NCBI GenBank assembly: GCA_964653595.1
Contig: CAZZHH010000016.1
Location: forward strand, 1 to 64,000
Direction of reading: 5' to 3'
Length of the DNA stretch: 64,000 nt
From: JBAXTE01 sp964653595
Lineage (GTDB): Bacteria; Bacteroidota; Bacteroidia; Bacteroidales; WCHB1-69
The notes under the pieces were generated by a model. It saw only the letters and a list, made by a program, of their open reading frames with translations. It was not told where the DNA came from and did no database searches. Both the position numbers and the translations under genes were made by a program. The first letter of the stretch is position 1. Each line of letters begins with the position of its first letter. Shown in pieces: positions 54,642 through 63,333 of this stretch.

Positions 54642-54657
54642 GGTTTCACGTGAAACA
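54642..54657. promoter_or_regulatory. parS site (one mismatch to consensus)
   Basis: Sixteen bases GGTTTCACGTGAAACA match the ParB recognition consensus TGTTTCACGTGAAACA except the first base. It lies in the gap between mnmG and the kinase gene. ParB spreading from parS organises the chromosome origin for segregation. Confidence 0.85.
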
Positions 54658-54670
54658 TAGAATTAAATAA

Positions 54671-56539
54671 TTACCTACCAAAAAAAACCAAAAGGACAGA
54701 AATGTCAGACGGAGAGACTCCGCTAATTCTTGAGGCTTGGCCTATGGTTGCAGGCTTAATTTTAGTCAATTTCTCTCTTGCTTCCCACGATAAGGAAGAA
54801 AATGAAAAATAATCAGTGTCTTCGGGAATACGGATAGTGTCAAATTTGGATAATTTTTTTGCATTTTCAGACTCTTTTTGAATATAACTATGATACTTAA
54901 TACTAATTTCAACTGCTTCCACTTCGTCGGCTAATAAATTATTTTTCTCAGCATATTCGCTCACTTGAGGATGAGCTTCAATTAATTGCTGCAAGGTTAT
55001 TTGTGGTCGCAATACAAGTTGAAATGCTTTTACTCTTTGTGTTAATAATGAAGATCCAATTTTGTTTAAAAAATCATTTATTGAATCCGGATCTATGGGA
55101 CATTCTTTTAAAAAATGCACGAAATTCTCCACTTTAAGATACTTCGCAATCACTGTTTCATTGCGCTCAGGCGATATTAATCCAAGTTTATAACCAATTG
55201 GTGTAAGTCGCAAATCAGCGTTATCTTGTCTTAGCAAAATTCTATATTCAGCTCTAGAGGTAAACATACGATACGGTTCGTCTACCCCTTTCGTTACCAA
55301 ATCATCTATTAAAACTCCGATATACGACTCGGTTCTTTTTAACACCAATGGTTCCAACTCGTTAATTGTTTGATGGGCATTAATTCCAGCAATTAAACCT
55401 TGGGCTGCTGCCTCCTCATACCCAGTAGTACCATTTATTTGTCCTGCAAAAAAGAGATTTGAAATCAACTTAGTTTGCAAAGTGTGTATTAATTGTGTAG
55501 GAGGAAAATAGTCATATTCAATGGCATATCCAGGTTTTAGAATTTTTGCATTTTCGAAGCCTTTTATTTTCTTTAAAGCCTCATATTGGACATGCAATGG
55601 CAACGAAGATGAAAACCCATTTAAGTAATACTCTGTAGAATCTCTGCCTTCTGGCTCTAAAAAAAGTTGATGTTTTTCTTTATCCGAAAATCGATCAATT
55701 TTATCTTCAATAGATGGACAATATCGTGGTCCAACTCCCTGAATACGCCCAGTAAACATAGGGGATTGATTAAATCCTTCTCTTAACGTATTGTGGACAT
55801 CGGAAGATGTATATGCTAAAAAACAACTTAGCTGATTGCCAACTGGAGTGGTATTGGTATATGAAAATTTGGAAGGTACTGCATCTCCAAATTGCTCTTC
55901 TAAAGCCGAAAAATCAATCGTTTTGCCATCAATTCTAACCGGGGTGCCCGTTTTTAACCTAGCGGTTTCGAATCCTAATTTTTGTAGAGATTCGGTAAGA
56001 CCCTCTACTGATAATTCACCCAAACGACCGCCTTTGGTGTTAAATTCACCGATGTGAATTTTGCCATTTAAAAAAGTTCCATTTGTCAACACCACACTTT
56101 TAGCTGAGAATTGTAATCCCATTTGAGTAACAACTCCTACTACTTTTTGGTCTTTCACTATTAAATCTACTACAACATCTTGCCACAATTGTAAATTTTG
56201 GAGACTCTCTAAATAAAATTTCCATTTTTTAGCAAACGCAAACTTGTCGATTTGAGCCCTGGGACTCCACATTGCAGGACCTTTAGAGCGGTTTAACATT
56301 CTAAACTGAATCGTAGTTTGATCTGCAATTACACCACACATCCCTCCTATTGCATCCACTTCCCTAACCAACTGACCTTTTGCTATACCACCCATTGCCG
56401 GATTGCATGACATCTGACCAATGGTATCAAGATTCATCGTAATAAGTAGTGTTTTTGAACCTAAATTTGCAGCACTAGCAGCCGCTTCGCATCCTGCATG
56501 ACCAGCTCCAACCACTATCACATCAAACGTACCAATCAT
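54671..56539 (-). CDS. mnmG: tRNA uridine-5-carboxymethylaminomethyl modification enzyme MnmG (GidA)
   Basis: 622 residues. With MnmE it modifies the wobble uridine at position 34 of certain tRNAs. The FAD-binding N-terminus is VIVVGAGHAGCEAAASAANLG; further family marks are NPAMGGIAKGQLVREVDAIGG, LNRSKGPAMWSPRAQ, GTFLNGKIHIGE and GQINGTTGYEEAAAQGLIAGINA, then TSRAEYRILLRQDNADLRLTP. The helical C-terminal domain ends in the ISGVSPSDISVLLVFFGR tail. The gene lies near the chromosome origin in many bacteria (the gid locus). Here it is flanked by two parS sites. Confidence 0.96.
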   Translation of the reverse strand: MIGTFDVIVVGAGHAGCEAAASAANLGSKTLLITMNLDTIGQMSCNPAMGGIAKGQLVREVDAIGGMCGVIADQTTIQFRMLNRSKGPAMWSPRAQIDKFAFAKKWKFYLESLQNLQLWQDVVVDLIVKDQKVVGVVTQMGLQFSAKSVVLTNGTFLNGKIHIGEFNTKGGRLGELSVEGLTESLQKLGFETARLKTGTPVRIDGKTIDFSALEEQFGDAVPSKFSYTNTTPVGNQLSCFLAYTSSDVHNTLREGFNQSPMFTGRIQGVGPRYCPSIEDKIDRFSDKEKHQLFLEPEGRDSTEYYLNGFSSSLPLHVQYEALKKIKGFENAKILKPGYAIEYDYFPPTQLIHTLQTKLISNLFFAGQINGTTGYEEAAAQGLIAGINAHQTINELEPLVLKRTESYIGVLIDDLVTKGVDEPYRMFTSRAEYRILLRQDNADLRLTPIGYKLGLISPERNETVIAKYLKVENFVHFLKECPIDPDSINDFLNKIGSSLLTQRVKAFQLVLRPQITLQQLIEAHPQVSEYAEKNNLLADEVEAVEISIKYHSYIQKESENAKKLSKFDTIRIPEDTDYFSFSSLSWEAREKLTKIKPATIGQASRISGVSPSDISVLLVFFGR

Positions 56540-56577
56540 TTTATCTATTTTTATATTATCTCATTAAACAAAAAAAA

Positions 56578-56593
56578 TGTTTCACGTGAAACA
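56578..56593. promoter_or_regulatory. Perfect parS site
   Basis: TGTTTCACGTGAAACA matches the ParB-binding consensus in all 16 positions; the flanks extend the palindrome to 26 bases (56573-56598). It is located in the gap between ybeY and mnmG. Confidence 0.93.
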
Positions 56594-56620
56594 TTTTTAT
56601 AACTTATTGAATTGCAATAT

Positions 56621-57040
56621 TTATAATCTTTTTAGCAAATAATAATCTTCTTTCTGTCTCATCTCCGCCGCTTCCGCTTTGGTTTTATCTTTATAACCAA
56701 ACAGGTGGAGTACACCATGAATCATCACTCGATTTAACTCATCAATAAATGAGACTTTTTGAACAGTCGCATTTTCTTTTACTCTATCAATACTAATTAA
56801 CAAATCGCCGGAAATAACATCGGCTTCACAATAATCAAAAGTAATGATATCGGTATAATAATCATGTTTTAAAAAATCCTTGTTTACAGACAATAAGTAG
56901 TTATCCGAACAAAAAACAATGGTCAATTCCCCTACCCGTTTACGCTCCTCTAAAATAGCATCTTTGAGCCATTGTTTCAACTTTCTTTTTTGCAAAAGAT
57001 CGAAATCAACGTCTTGTTCAACGAAAGAGATATTACCCAT
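56621..57040 (-). CDS. ybeY: Endoribonuclease YbeY (rRNA maturation)
   Basis: A 139-residue metal-dependent RNase that acts in 16S rRNA 3'-end processing and 70S quality control. The family core is VMIHGVLHLFGYKDKTKAEAAEMRQKE near residues 105-132. The canonical HGxxHLxGYDH ends in His in most bacteria; here the third metal ligand position is Asp (H-GVL-H-LFGYK-D). Bacteroidota YbeY proteins often show this, as I recall. The N-terminal half has the usual TIVFCSDNYLLSVNKDFLKHDYYTDIITFDY. It sits 2 bases after the upstream gene in the mnmG-ybeY operon. Confidence 0.92.
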   Translation of the reverse strand: MGNISFVEQDVDFDLLQKRKLKQWLKDAILEERKRVGELTIVFCSDNYLLSVNKDFLKHDYYTDIITFDYCEADVISGDLLISIDRVKENATVQKVSFIDELNRVMIHGVLHLFGYKDKTKAEAAEMRQKEDYYLLKRL

Positions 57041-57042
57041 TT

Positions 57043-57489
57043 TTACAATTTTGTGTTAGAGGTTGAAGATTGTTTTGCTTTGATTCTTGCATTACTTAAC
57101 ACTGCAGTTCTTTGGTTGTGAATTTTATTCTGCATGGTATCTAGTTCAAACCTAAATTGAATGGTAGAGTTGCAAAAACTAACATCATCCGCTAGTTTTA
57201 CTATTAAAGCCAAATCATCATTTGAAGAGTTCGAAAAATTAATGTCTAAATTGGATATATCTTGTTGTTGTATCAGACAATTTGAAATTGAAAATTCAAC
57301 AAAATGATCTTGAATAGCATACTCTAGGGTTACATTAGAATCACCGGTATGTTCAACAGCAGTGCTCAAAGTCATCAATATGGATCCGAACTGTTTCTCA
57401 TTGATTATTGCATCACTATACATTTGTTGAATAATGGATTCAATTTGAATAAGGGATTGAGTTTGATTGTTTGATAATTCAATTTTCAT
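57043..57489 (-). CDS. Small GHKL-like protein of the ybeY operon
   Basis: 148 residues from the ATG at 57489; a longer frame to 57546 adds 19 unlikely residues. The segment FGSILMTLSTAVEHTGDSNVTLEYAIQDHFVEFSISN has the layout of an anti-sigma/histidine-kinase-like ATPase (a LxxAVxxxxEHG-type N-box followed by two strands). The G-boxes are not recognisable, so ATP binding is doubtful. The gene order DUF4175, this gene, ybeY, mnmG recurs in Bacteroidota as far as I recall, where it is sometimes called an ATP-binding protein. The tail is Gln/Ser/Lys-rich. Function is not known. Confidence 0.62.
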   Translation of the reverse strand: MKIELSNNQTQSLIQIESIIQQMYSDAIINEKQFGSILMTLSTAVEHTGDSNVTLEYAIQDHFVEFSISNCLIQQQDISNLDINFSNSSNDDLALIVKLADDVSFCNSTIQFRFELDTMQNKIHNQRTAVLSNARIKAKQSSTSNTKL

Positions 57490-57569
57490 ACAATAATAGT
57501 TGTTAAATTTAACTTCTTTCGCTTCAATGAGAACTCTTCTAAACAAAATTTTGGATAACTACTTTTTTG

Positions 57570-60500
57570 TTATCCTCCAAAGTTAATAAAATATTTTGAG
57601 ACTTTATCTTTGTAATATAATTTTAAAGGTAATGGAGCTTTTTTTAACATCTCATTTTGTTTTAATTTGTTGTTTTTTAATTGCTCTATGTATTTTGCTG
57701 TAGGTGAAATTAATGGATTGCCTTCTTTAGATTCGCGTATCTCCTCCTTTTCTCTTTCTGTTTCAGCTTTTTCAGATTCGAGCATACGAGTAACTATGTC
57801 TTGTTGACGTTTCAACGTGGAAGGAGTAATGTTTTTATTGACAATCTCCTTTTCCGAGTGTTCCATCTCTTTTAAAAGTCTATCCAGCTTACCATCATAT
57901 CCTTTTCCCTCTTTTTTAAGATCGTCTATATATTGCTGAAGCATTCTTCTAATAGCCTCTTGCTCAGCTGCCAATCGTGCCATCTCTTCGCTTTGCATTT
58001 GTCCCATCTGACCACCTGGTTTAACACCTGGTTTTTGCATTTTCTTGTTTACGCCCTCTTGCATCTTGCGAATTTTCTCCATATTTGGTCCTTTTTTATC
58101 CTTTTTGGATTTCGAATTTCCTGGATTATCGCAACTATTATTTCCCTTTTTTTTGCAGCTTGAATTTGATTTCATCTTGTTTTGCTTACTTTTCATGTTT
58201 TTAAGGGATTCAGCCAAAAAAAGTGCTAAATTATTGGTTGATGTCATAACATAGCGTTGATATACAAGTACTTCTGATATTTTTTTATCAAACAATGCAT
58301 TGGATATTTTATCAAAATTGGTATTTATAGAATGTAGTTCTTTAAAAACCATCGATTGAACTTCGGGTTGTCTTTTAGCAATTGCAGTAAGCGAATCTTT
58401 GATAATATCAAAATTTCCTTTCATCGATGTTTGCTCTCTGACTAGGTCGGCCAAATTTGGATCGTACGACTTGATAGTTGAAAATTTTAAAGCAATATTT
58501 TCCTGATCGATACTTACTTTAACCAAGTTTTCTAATATTTCTCTAACCTGATCGATATCTTCAGCCAAATTTTCCTCGTCTATTTGTTCTTTATTTTTTT
58601 CTAATTTTTCTTTGAGTTGCTGCATCTCTTGTTCGGCTTGATTTTGACTTGCCTTTGCCTTTTTTTCCTTGTTGTTTTTAAGCTGATCACTGCTATTTTG
58701 CAACTGTGATTTAATCGATTGTTCTTCTGGTTGGGTATTTTCTAGTTTATTGGGTTGTTCTAAAGAGTTGTTTAATTTTCGTATCTCCTCTTGCTCTTTT
58801 TTAAATTCATCAAATTTTTGATTGATTTCTTCTTGTTCTTTTGTCAAAGCCTCTTTATTTACAGGAGTTATGGCTTTTTCATTTAACTTATTTTGTTTAT
58901 CAATAATCTCCTGAAGTTTAGAGATATTTTGTTCAAAACGTTTTTCAAATTCTAAATTTTTGTATTGTTCTACATTTTTATTTAAATCTTCCTTAAGCGT
59001 TTCATTCTGTTTTTTTATTTCATCTAGTTTAGTTTGAATAGCATTTGGATTGGTTTGTTTCATCAGCTCTTCCATCGTCTTCATCATCTCATCTAGTTGC
59101 TTTTTGAGAATATCGTTTATCTCTTTTTCTAGATTTTTTTTATTCTCTTTTTGCTCTTCTGATAATTTTTCTAGCTCATTGATTCTATTAAGCTCTTTGG
59201 ATAACTCATTCATCTTCTGTTTAAGTTCTTCCATCCTGTTTTTAAGTTCTTCCATCTTTTTTTGCAGCGACCAATCTTTTTTATTCGTTTCTTGCACAGA
59301 TTTCTTTAAATTTTCTAGCTCTTTTTCAATTTTATTCGTTTCTTTAAGCATGGAGCCCAAGCTAGAAACATTTGCCTCATTTTTAGAATTTAACTCTTTT
59401 GTTTTTTCTTCTTCGGTTTTAAAAACAATTACTTTTGTAGCTGAAATAGTTTTTTTTCCTTTTTTAATTGCATCATTATCAATTACTTCAATGTTAAGTT
59501 CTACTTTTCGAGGCATTTCAGAATAAAAATTTTCTAAATTGATAATTTCATCTATTGCTACCCTATTCAAATTATTAAGTAGGGGCAATTTCGTTTTTGT
59601 AATTTTACTGTTTCCATTTAAATCATAAATCGTAGTATTTAAAAAAAGAGCCGAAATTCCGTAATCATCCGAGGTTTCTCCTTTAAAAAAAAGGATGTTG
59701 TCGTATAAAGAATCTTGTGTTATTTCCAGTTTAATTTGAGGATATTCATCGTCTATAACATTGCATTGAATAACCAATGTATCTATGGAATTTACTTTTT
59801 GGTGAGTTGCATAAATATTTATATTTTCTTGATTTACAATATTATATACAAATTGTGACTGATTATTATTAGGGTAACCAACCGAATTAAAGGAAGCATA
59901 CGAAGTCAGTAATTTATCGGTACCTTCGGTAACCACCTTCACAGTGGCTCTTGTACCTCTTGGTAATAGCAAATTACTTTGATTTTCAACGGTTTCATCT
60001 TGTTTACCGACGTATGTTGGATAATATAAAGCGATGGAATAATTCAAAATTCTTGGTTTTTCAACCATTTTCAATAGATATTTCTGAGAAAAAAATTCAT
60101 CATTAAACAGTTGAAATTCAATATCTTTCTTTATATTTAAAAACTCAAATTCATAATTAGTATTACTTTTTTTTATCAATTTTTCCGAAAAATTGTCTCC
60201 TTTAATCGACAAATCGGTAGGTAACTCCTCCCCTTTTACCTGAATGTGAATAGTAAAATTTTCATTTTTAAATGCTGATAGATTATTGTCAACAATGTTT
60301 ATAGTGTATGGTAAAGGTTTTGAAAATTGGGTTGTAGGTTGTAATACACGATTTAAGGCCAAATTATAGGTAGGAATAACAAAAGGAATTGAAAATAATA
60401 AACCAATCAATAATAGGTATAAAAAAAGATAAATATGGTTTTTTCTTTTCTTCTTTTTAAAATCATCCGATTTAATAAAGAGTTCTATTTTTTCTGTTCG

Positions 60501-60869
60501 TTCTTCGATTGCTTTTTTAGTAAGTGATTCCGAATAATAACCAAATTTAAGCGTTTTAATAAGCTCAAAAGTGTTTTTAAACAACTCAGTTATGTTTGTT
60601 CCAAAAATTCGTTTAAAAGCTTTGTTTTGTTTAAAAACAGGTGTGTTTTGTTTATAGATAAAGAATAAAATACCGAATAACAACAAAAAAAGAATGGAAA
60701 ATAATCCTATTTTTATGGATGGAGATAAATATAAAAAAATCTCGAGGGTTAAAAAAAGGAAGAAAAACAAGAATAACCCCACTAAAAAAAGAACAGTCTT
60801 TGAAAAAAGAATAGAAAATCGTTCTTTTTTTTCTAATTTATAAAATGAATGTATTTTATTTTGTTTCAA
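57570..60869 (-). CDS. DUF4175-family membrane/coiled-coil protein
   Basis: 1099 residues. Three N-terminal membrane helices (about 18-40, 46-66 and 145-167) are followed by a beta-rich extracytoplasmic part (about 190-460; PLPYTINIVDNNLSAFKNE). Then comes a very long coiled coil (about 480-790) with heptads of Glu, Lys, Leu and Asn, and a Gln/Lys/Met-rich helical end with the SNSSCKKKGNNSC segment (about 935-948). The architecture is that of the Bacteroidota DUF4175 family, encoded by large proteins beside ybeY and mnmG. An envelope-spanning structural role is possible. The plus-strand frames across the coiled coil are shadows. Confidence 0.8.
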   Translation of the reverse strand: MKQNKIHSFYKLEKKERFSILFSKTVLFLVGLFLFFFLFLTLEIFLYLSPSIKIGLFSILFLLLFGILFFIYKQNTPVFKQNKAFKRIFGTNITELFKNTFELIKTLKFGYYSESLTKKAIEERTEKIELFIKSDDFKKKKRKNHIYLFLYLLLIGLLFSIPFVIPTYNLALNRVLQPTTQFSKPLPYTINIVDNNLSAFKNENFTIHIQVKGEELPTDLSIKGDNFSEKLIKKSNTNYEFEFLNIKKDIEFQLFNDEFFSQKYLLKMVEKPRILNYSIALYYPTYVGKQDETVENQSNLLLPRGTRATVKVVTEGTDKLLTSYASFNSVGYPNNNQSQFVYNIVNQENINIYATHQKVNSIDTLVIQCNVIDDEYPQIKLEITQDSLYDNILFFKGETSDDYGISALFLNTTIYDLNGNSKITKTKLPLLNNLNRVAIDEIINLENFYSEMPRKVELNIEVIDNDAIKKGKKTISATKVIVFKTEEEKTKELNSKNEANVSSLGSMLKETNKIEKELENLKKSVQETNKKDWSLQKKMEELKNRMEELKQKMNELSKELNRINELEKLSEEQKENKKNLEKEINDILKKQLDEMMKTMEELMKQTNPNAIQTKLDEIKKQNETLKEDLNKNVEQYKNLEFEKRFEQNISKLQEIIDKQNKLNEKAITPVNKEALTKEQEEINQKFDEFKKEQEEIRKLNNSLEQPNKLENTQPEEQSIKSQLQNSSDQLKNNKEKKAKASQNQAEQEMQQLKEKLEKNKEQIDEENLAEDIDQVREILENLVKVSIDQENIALKFSTIKSYDPNLADLVREQTSMKGNFDIIKDSLTAIAKRQPEVQSMVFKELHSINTNFDKISNALFDKKISEVLVYQRYVMTSTNNLALFLAESLKNMKSKQNKMKSNSSCKKKGNNSCDNPGNSKSKKDKKGPNMEKIRKMQEGVNKKMQKPGVKPGGQMGQMQSEEMARLAAEQEAIRRMLQQYIDDLKKEGKGYDGKLDRLLKEMEHSEKEIVNKNITPSTLKRQQDIVTRMLESEKAETEREKEEIRESKEGNPLISPTAKYIEQLKNNKLKQNEMLKKAPLPLKLYYKDKVSKYFINFGG

Positions 60870-60881
60870 ATCTATAAATTG

Positions 60882-61595
60882 TTACTTAATAAAATTAAAG
60901 ACATATTTATATAAACTATTAATATTCATCATTTTATGAAGTATATTTTCATTCCATTTTTTAGGTTTATTGTAAAACAAAAAATAATCGGATAATGGAA
61001 TACCAACAGGACATTTAGTGTCACATTTACCACACCCCATGCATAGCTTTTCTTCTACATACCCTTTTTCAATAATTTGGTTTTTAATGTGTAGTATAGG
61101 AGTAAAGTTAGCTTCAACGAGAGTTATAGGACATTCTTGCTGACAAATTTTGCAATCAATACAATAATTTAATTTTCTTAGCTTTAAATCAGATAAAAAT
61201 TGAATATCTACATTATTCACTTCAACCAATAATTTGTATTCATAACTGATTTTATCTAAGGAAATTATTACAAAATTAGACTTATTACCAAGAGGAATAA
61301 TTTTAAAAAAGTCGTTTAAAGATTTAATAATTTTGTCAATCTTAAGTATGAAAACTGTCTTATTCGAATGAATTGCGGTTTTAGGAATTACTATCTGATG
61401 ATTATCTGTAATATAATAACAATTTTCTTCAATCAACCAATCATTTGATGTAAGATATTGTTCTTTAATTGTAGAATCGTTGAAGGTCCATTCTACGACA
61501 TTTTTAAGATGTTTTGTATTTCTTTCAAACTCTAATAAATTATCTATCAAGTAATTAATGTTTTTTCTTTTCGAAATATAAGCTTGATTATTCAT
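60882..61595 (-). CDS. Short LutB-like iron-sulfur protein
   Basis: 237 residues. The C-terminal part has two ferredoxin-type motifs, CIDCKICQQECP and CMGCGKCDTKCPVGIPL, for two [4Fe-4S] clusters, as in the LutB/lactate utilisation and glycolate oxidase iron-sulfur families. The N-terminal 130 residues (ISKRKNINYLIDNLLEFERNTKHLKNVVEW, IVIPKTAIHSNKTVFIL) look like a shortened LUD-type domain. Full LutB is about 450-480 residues, so this is a reduced form. It overlaps rpiB by 8 bases and precedes DUF4175. The redox partner is not visible. Confidence 0.78.
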   Translation of the reverse strand: MNNQAYISKRKNINYLIDNLLEFERNTKHLKNVVEWTFNDSTIKEQYLTSNDWLIEENCYYITDNHQIVIPKTAIHSNKTVFILKIDKIIKSLNDFFKIIPLGNKSNFVIISLDKISYEYKLLVEVNNVDIQFLSDLKLRKLNYCIDCKICQQECPITLVEANFTPILHIKNQIIEKGYVEEKLCMGCGKCDTKCPVGIPLSDYFLFYNKPKKWNENILHKMMNINSLYKYVFNFIK

Positions 61596-62019
61596 TTTCT
61601 ATTTTATTTATTCTATTTTGATGACGACCACCTTCAAAGGTAGCATTTAAAAATGAATTTACAATATTTTCTGCCTCTAAAACGGTAAGATATCTTCCTG
61701 GTAATGCAATAATATTTGCATTGTTATGTTGTTTGGCTAACTCAGATATTTCTGGTTTCCAACATAATGCACTTCTAATCCCTTTATGTTTGTTTGCAGA
61801 AATATTAATACCATTTCCACTTCCGCATACTAATATTCCAAAACTATTTTCGATATCTTTACTCACCGAATTAGCAACTAAATGAGCATAATCTGGATAA
61901 TCTACACTATTTATAGAATTTGTACCGTAATCTACAACTTCAAACCCTTTAGAAAGTAAGAAAAACTTTATATGTTCTTTTATCAAGTAACCTCCATGAT
62001 CGCTTCCAATAAATATCAT
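61588..62019 (-). CDS. rpiB: Ribose 5-phosphate isomerase B
   Basis: 143 residues. Interconverts ribose 5-phosphate and ribulose 5-phosphate in the pentose phosphate pathway. Family marks: IFIGSDHGGYLIKEHIKFFL, the phosphate-binding VDYPDYAHLVANSV, the active-site Cys in LVCGSGNGINISANKHKGIRSALCW and the closing HNNANIIALPGRYL. Length is normal (about 145). It heads the minus-strand run with its own promoter and overlaps the next gene by 8 bases. Confidence 0.94.
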   Translation of the reverse strand: MIFIGSDHGGYLIKEHIKFFLLSKGFEVVDYGTNSINSVDYPDYAHLVANSVSKDIENSFGILVCGSGNGINISANKHKGIRSALCWKPEISELAKQHNNANIIALPGRYLTVLEAENIVNSFLNATFEGGRHQNRINKIENE

Positions 62020-62048
62020 AATAGTTAAAATTTTAAGTTTTTATAGTG

Positions 62049-62056
62049 CAAAACTA
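62049..62056 (-). promoter_or_regulatory. -7 promoter element for rpiB
   Basis: CAAAACTA on plus reads TAGTTTTG on minus, about 30 bases before the rpiB start. Confidence 0.55.
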
Positions 62057-62206
62057 ACAAAAAAGAGAATAAAATGGTTGATAATTTATCAATTACCTGT
62101 TAATAACTCGTAATAAGTTTAAACGTAAAAAAATTCATTTATTTTTCAGCAAGTTTTCAACAAGCTATTCAATAAAAAAAATAAACAAAAATATCAACAT
62201 ATAGTG

Positions 62207-62214
62207 TAAATTTG
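62207..62214 (+). promoter_or_regulatory. -7 promoter element (TAAATTTG), likely for nadA
   Basis: Matches TAnnTTTG, but is about 190 bases upstream of the nadA ATG, which implies a long leader. Other, weaker elements closer to nadA cannot be excluded. Confidence 0.45.
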
Positions 62215-62406
62215 CAAAAAGTATTTGGTGAATTATATTACTTAAATGATTGATTATTAAAAATTTGTATTAAAATAAACAGTTGAAAAAATGTGAACAA
62301 AAATTAAGTTATCAAAAATGGAAAAAAAATGGCTTAATTTTATTCACAAATTAACCGCATTATTATTATTATTATATATATTTTTAAATTTAAAAGAAAA
62401 ATTATA

Positions 62407-63312
62407 ATGAATATAGAGTTGTTGAAAAAGAAAAAGAGAGCAATTATACTTGCACATTACTATACAAATCCTGAAATACAACAAATAGCTGACTTTACAG
62501 GTGATAGTTTAGCACTTGCCCAGCAAGCAAAAAATACAAATGCTGATATTATTGTTTTTGCCGGTGTACATTTTATGGCCGAAACAGCAAAAATTTTAAA
62601 TCCTTCCAAAAAAGTGTTAATACCCGATTTTAATGCTGGTTGTTCGCTCTCTGATTCCTGTAATGCAACCGATTTACTCGAATTTAAAAAAAAGTATCCT
62701 GATCATAAAGTCATAACATATATTAATAGTTCATTAGAAGTAAAAATGATTTCTGATGTAATCTGTACTTCCAGTAATGCAGTAAAAATAGTCAATTCTT
62801 TTCCAAAAAATGAAAAATTAATTTTTGCTCCGGATAAAAATTTAGGTGGATATATCAATAAACTTACGGGTAGAGAGATGGTTTTATGGAATGGCTCTTG
62901 TCATGTTCATAATCAACTACATACCGAAAACGTGTTGCGTTTAAAAATGGAACATCCAGATGCGATTGTAATAGCACATCCTGAATGTCAAGATGTTATA
63001 CTTCAATTGGCAGATTTTGTAGGTTCAACCCTACAAATGCTAAATTTTACGAAAACTACTAAAAGTGAAAAAATTATCGTTGCAACAGAAACTGGAATTT
63101 TATATCAAATGCAGCAAGCTTCTCCAGATAAACATTTTTATATTGTACCTTCCGACGAGAATTGTAATTGCAACGATTGTCCATTCATGAAAATGAATAC
63201 ACTTGATAATATTTATCATTGTTTAGAAAACGAAACGAATGAATTATTATTAGAAGATTTTCAAATAAAACAAGCATATATTCCTTTGCAAAGAATGTTA
63301 GATTTATCATAA
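62407..63312 (+). CDS. nadA: Quinolinate synthase NadA
   Basis: 301 residues. Condenses iminoaspartate with dihydroxyacetone phosphate to quinolinate in NAD synthesis, using one [4Fe-4S] cluster. The three cluster Cys appear to be in GCSLSDSC, the HPECQDVIL region and CNCNDCPFM. Other family marks: ILAHYYTNPEIQQIADFTGDSLALAQQA, FAGVHFMAETAKIL, PDKNLGGYI and the closing MKMNTLDNIYHCLEN. Length is at the short end of the usual 300-350. nadB and nadC are not in the window. Confidence 0.95.
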   Translation: MNIELLKKKKRAIILAHYYTNPEIQQIADFTGDSLALAQQAKNTNADIIVFAGVHFMAETAKILNPSKKVLIPDFNAGCSLSDSCNATDLLEFKKKYPDHKVITYINSSLEVKMISDVICTSSNAVKIVNSFPKNEKLIFAPDKNLGGYINKLTGREMVLWNGSCHVHNQLHTENVLRLKMEHPDAIVIAHPECQDVILQLADFVGSTLQMLNFTKTTKSEKIIVATETGILYQMQQASPDKHFYIVPSDENCNCNDCPFMKMNTLDNIYHCLENETNELLLEDFQIKQAYIPLQRMLDLS

Positions 63313-63333
63313 ACATACTTAATATATTTTTCT

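Larger units (their letters stand above)
62020..62406. other. Divergent intergenic region between rpiB and nadA
   Basis: 387 bases, very AT-rich, no gene. It contains a minus-strand promoter for rpiB and a plus-strand -7 element about 190 bases before nadA. The intervening stretch has runs such as TTATTATTATTATT. I saw no riboswitch structure I could name. Confidence 0.6.

Noticed and set aside
57553..57575. GGATAAC/GTTATCC inverted repeat at the end of the DUF4175 gene, also considered as DnaA-box-like (TTATCC)
   Set aside because: Does not match TTATCCACA and is not followed by a proper T run; too weak for an origin or terminator claim.
59050..59526. 158-residue plus-strand ORF, Ser/Phe-rich
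   Set aside because: It lies opposite the coiled coil of the DUF4175 protein; antisense of Lys/Glu-rich heptads gives Ser/Phe-rich nonsense. No promoter, ribosome site or domain.
62020..62406. Riboswitch in the nadA leader (NAD-type)
   Set aside because: No conserved motif of a known NAD riboswitch could be recognised in this AT-rich sequence.
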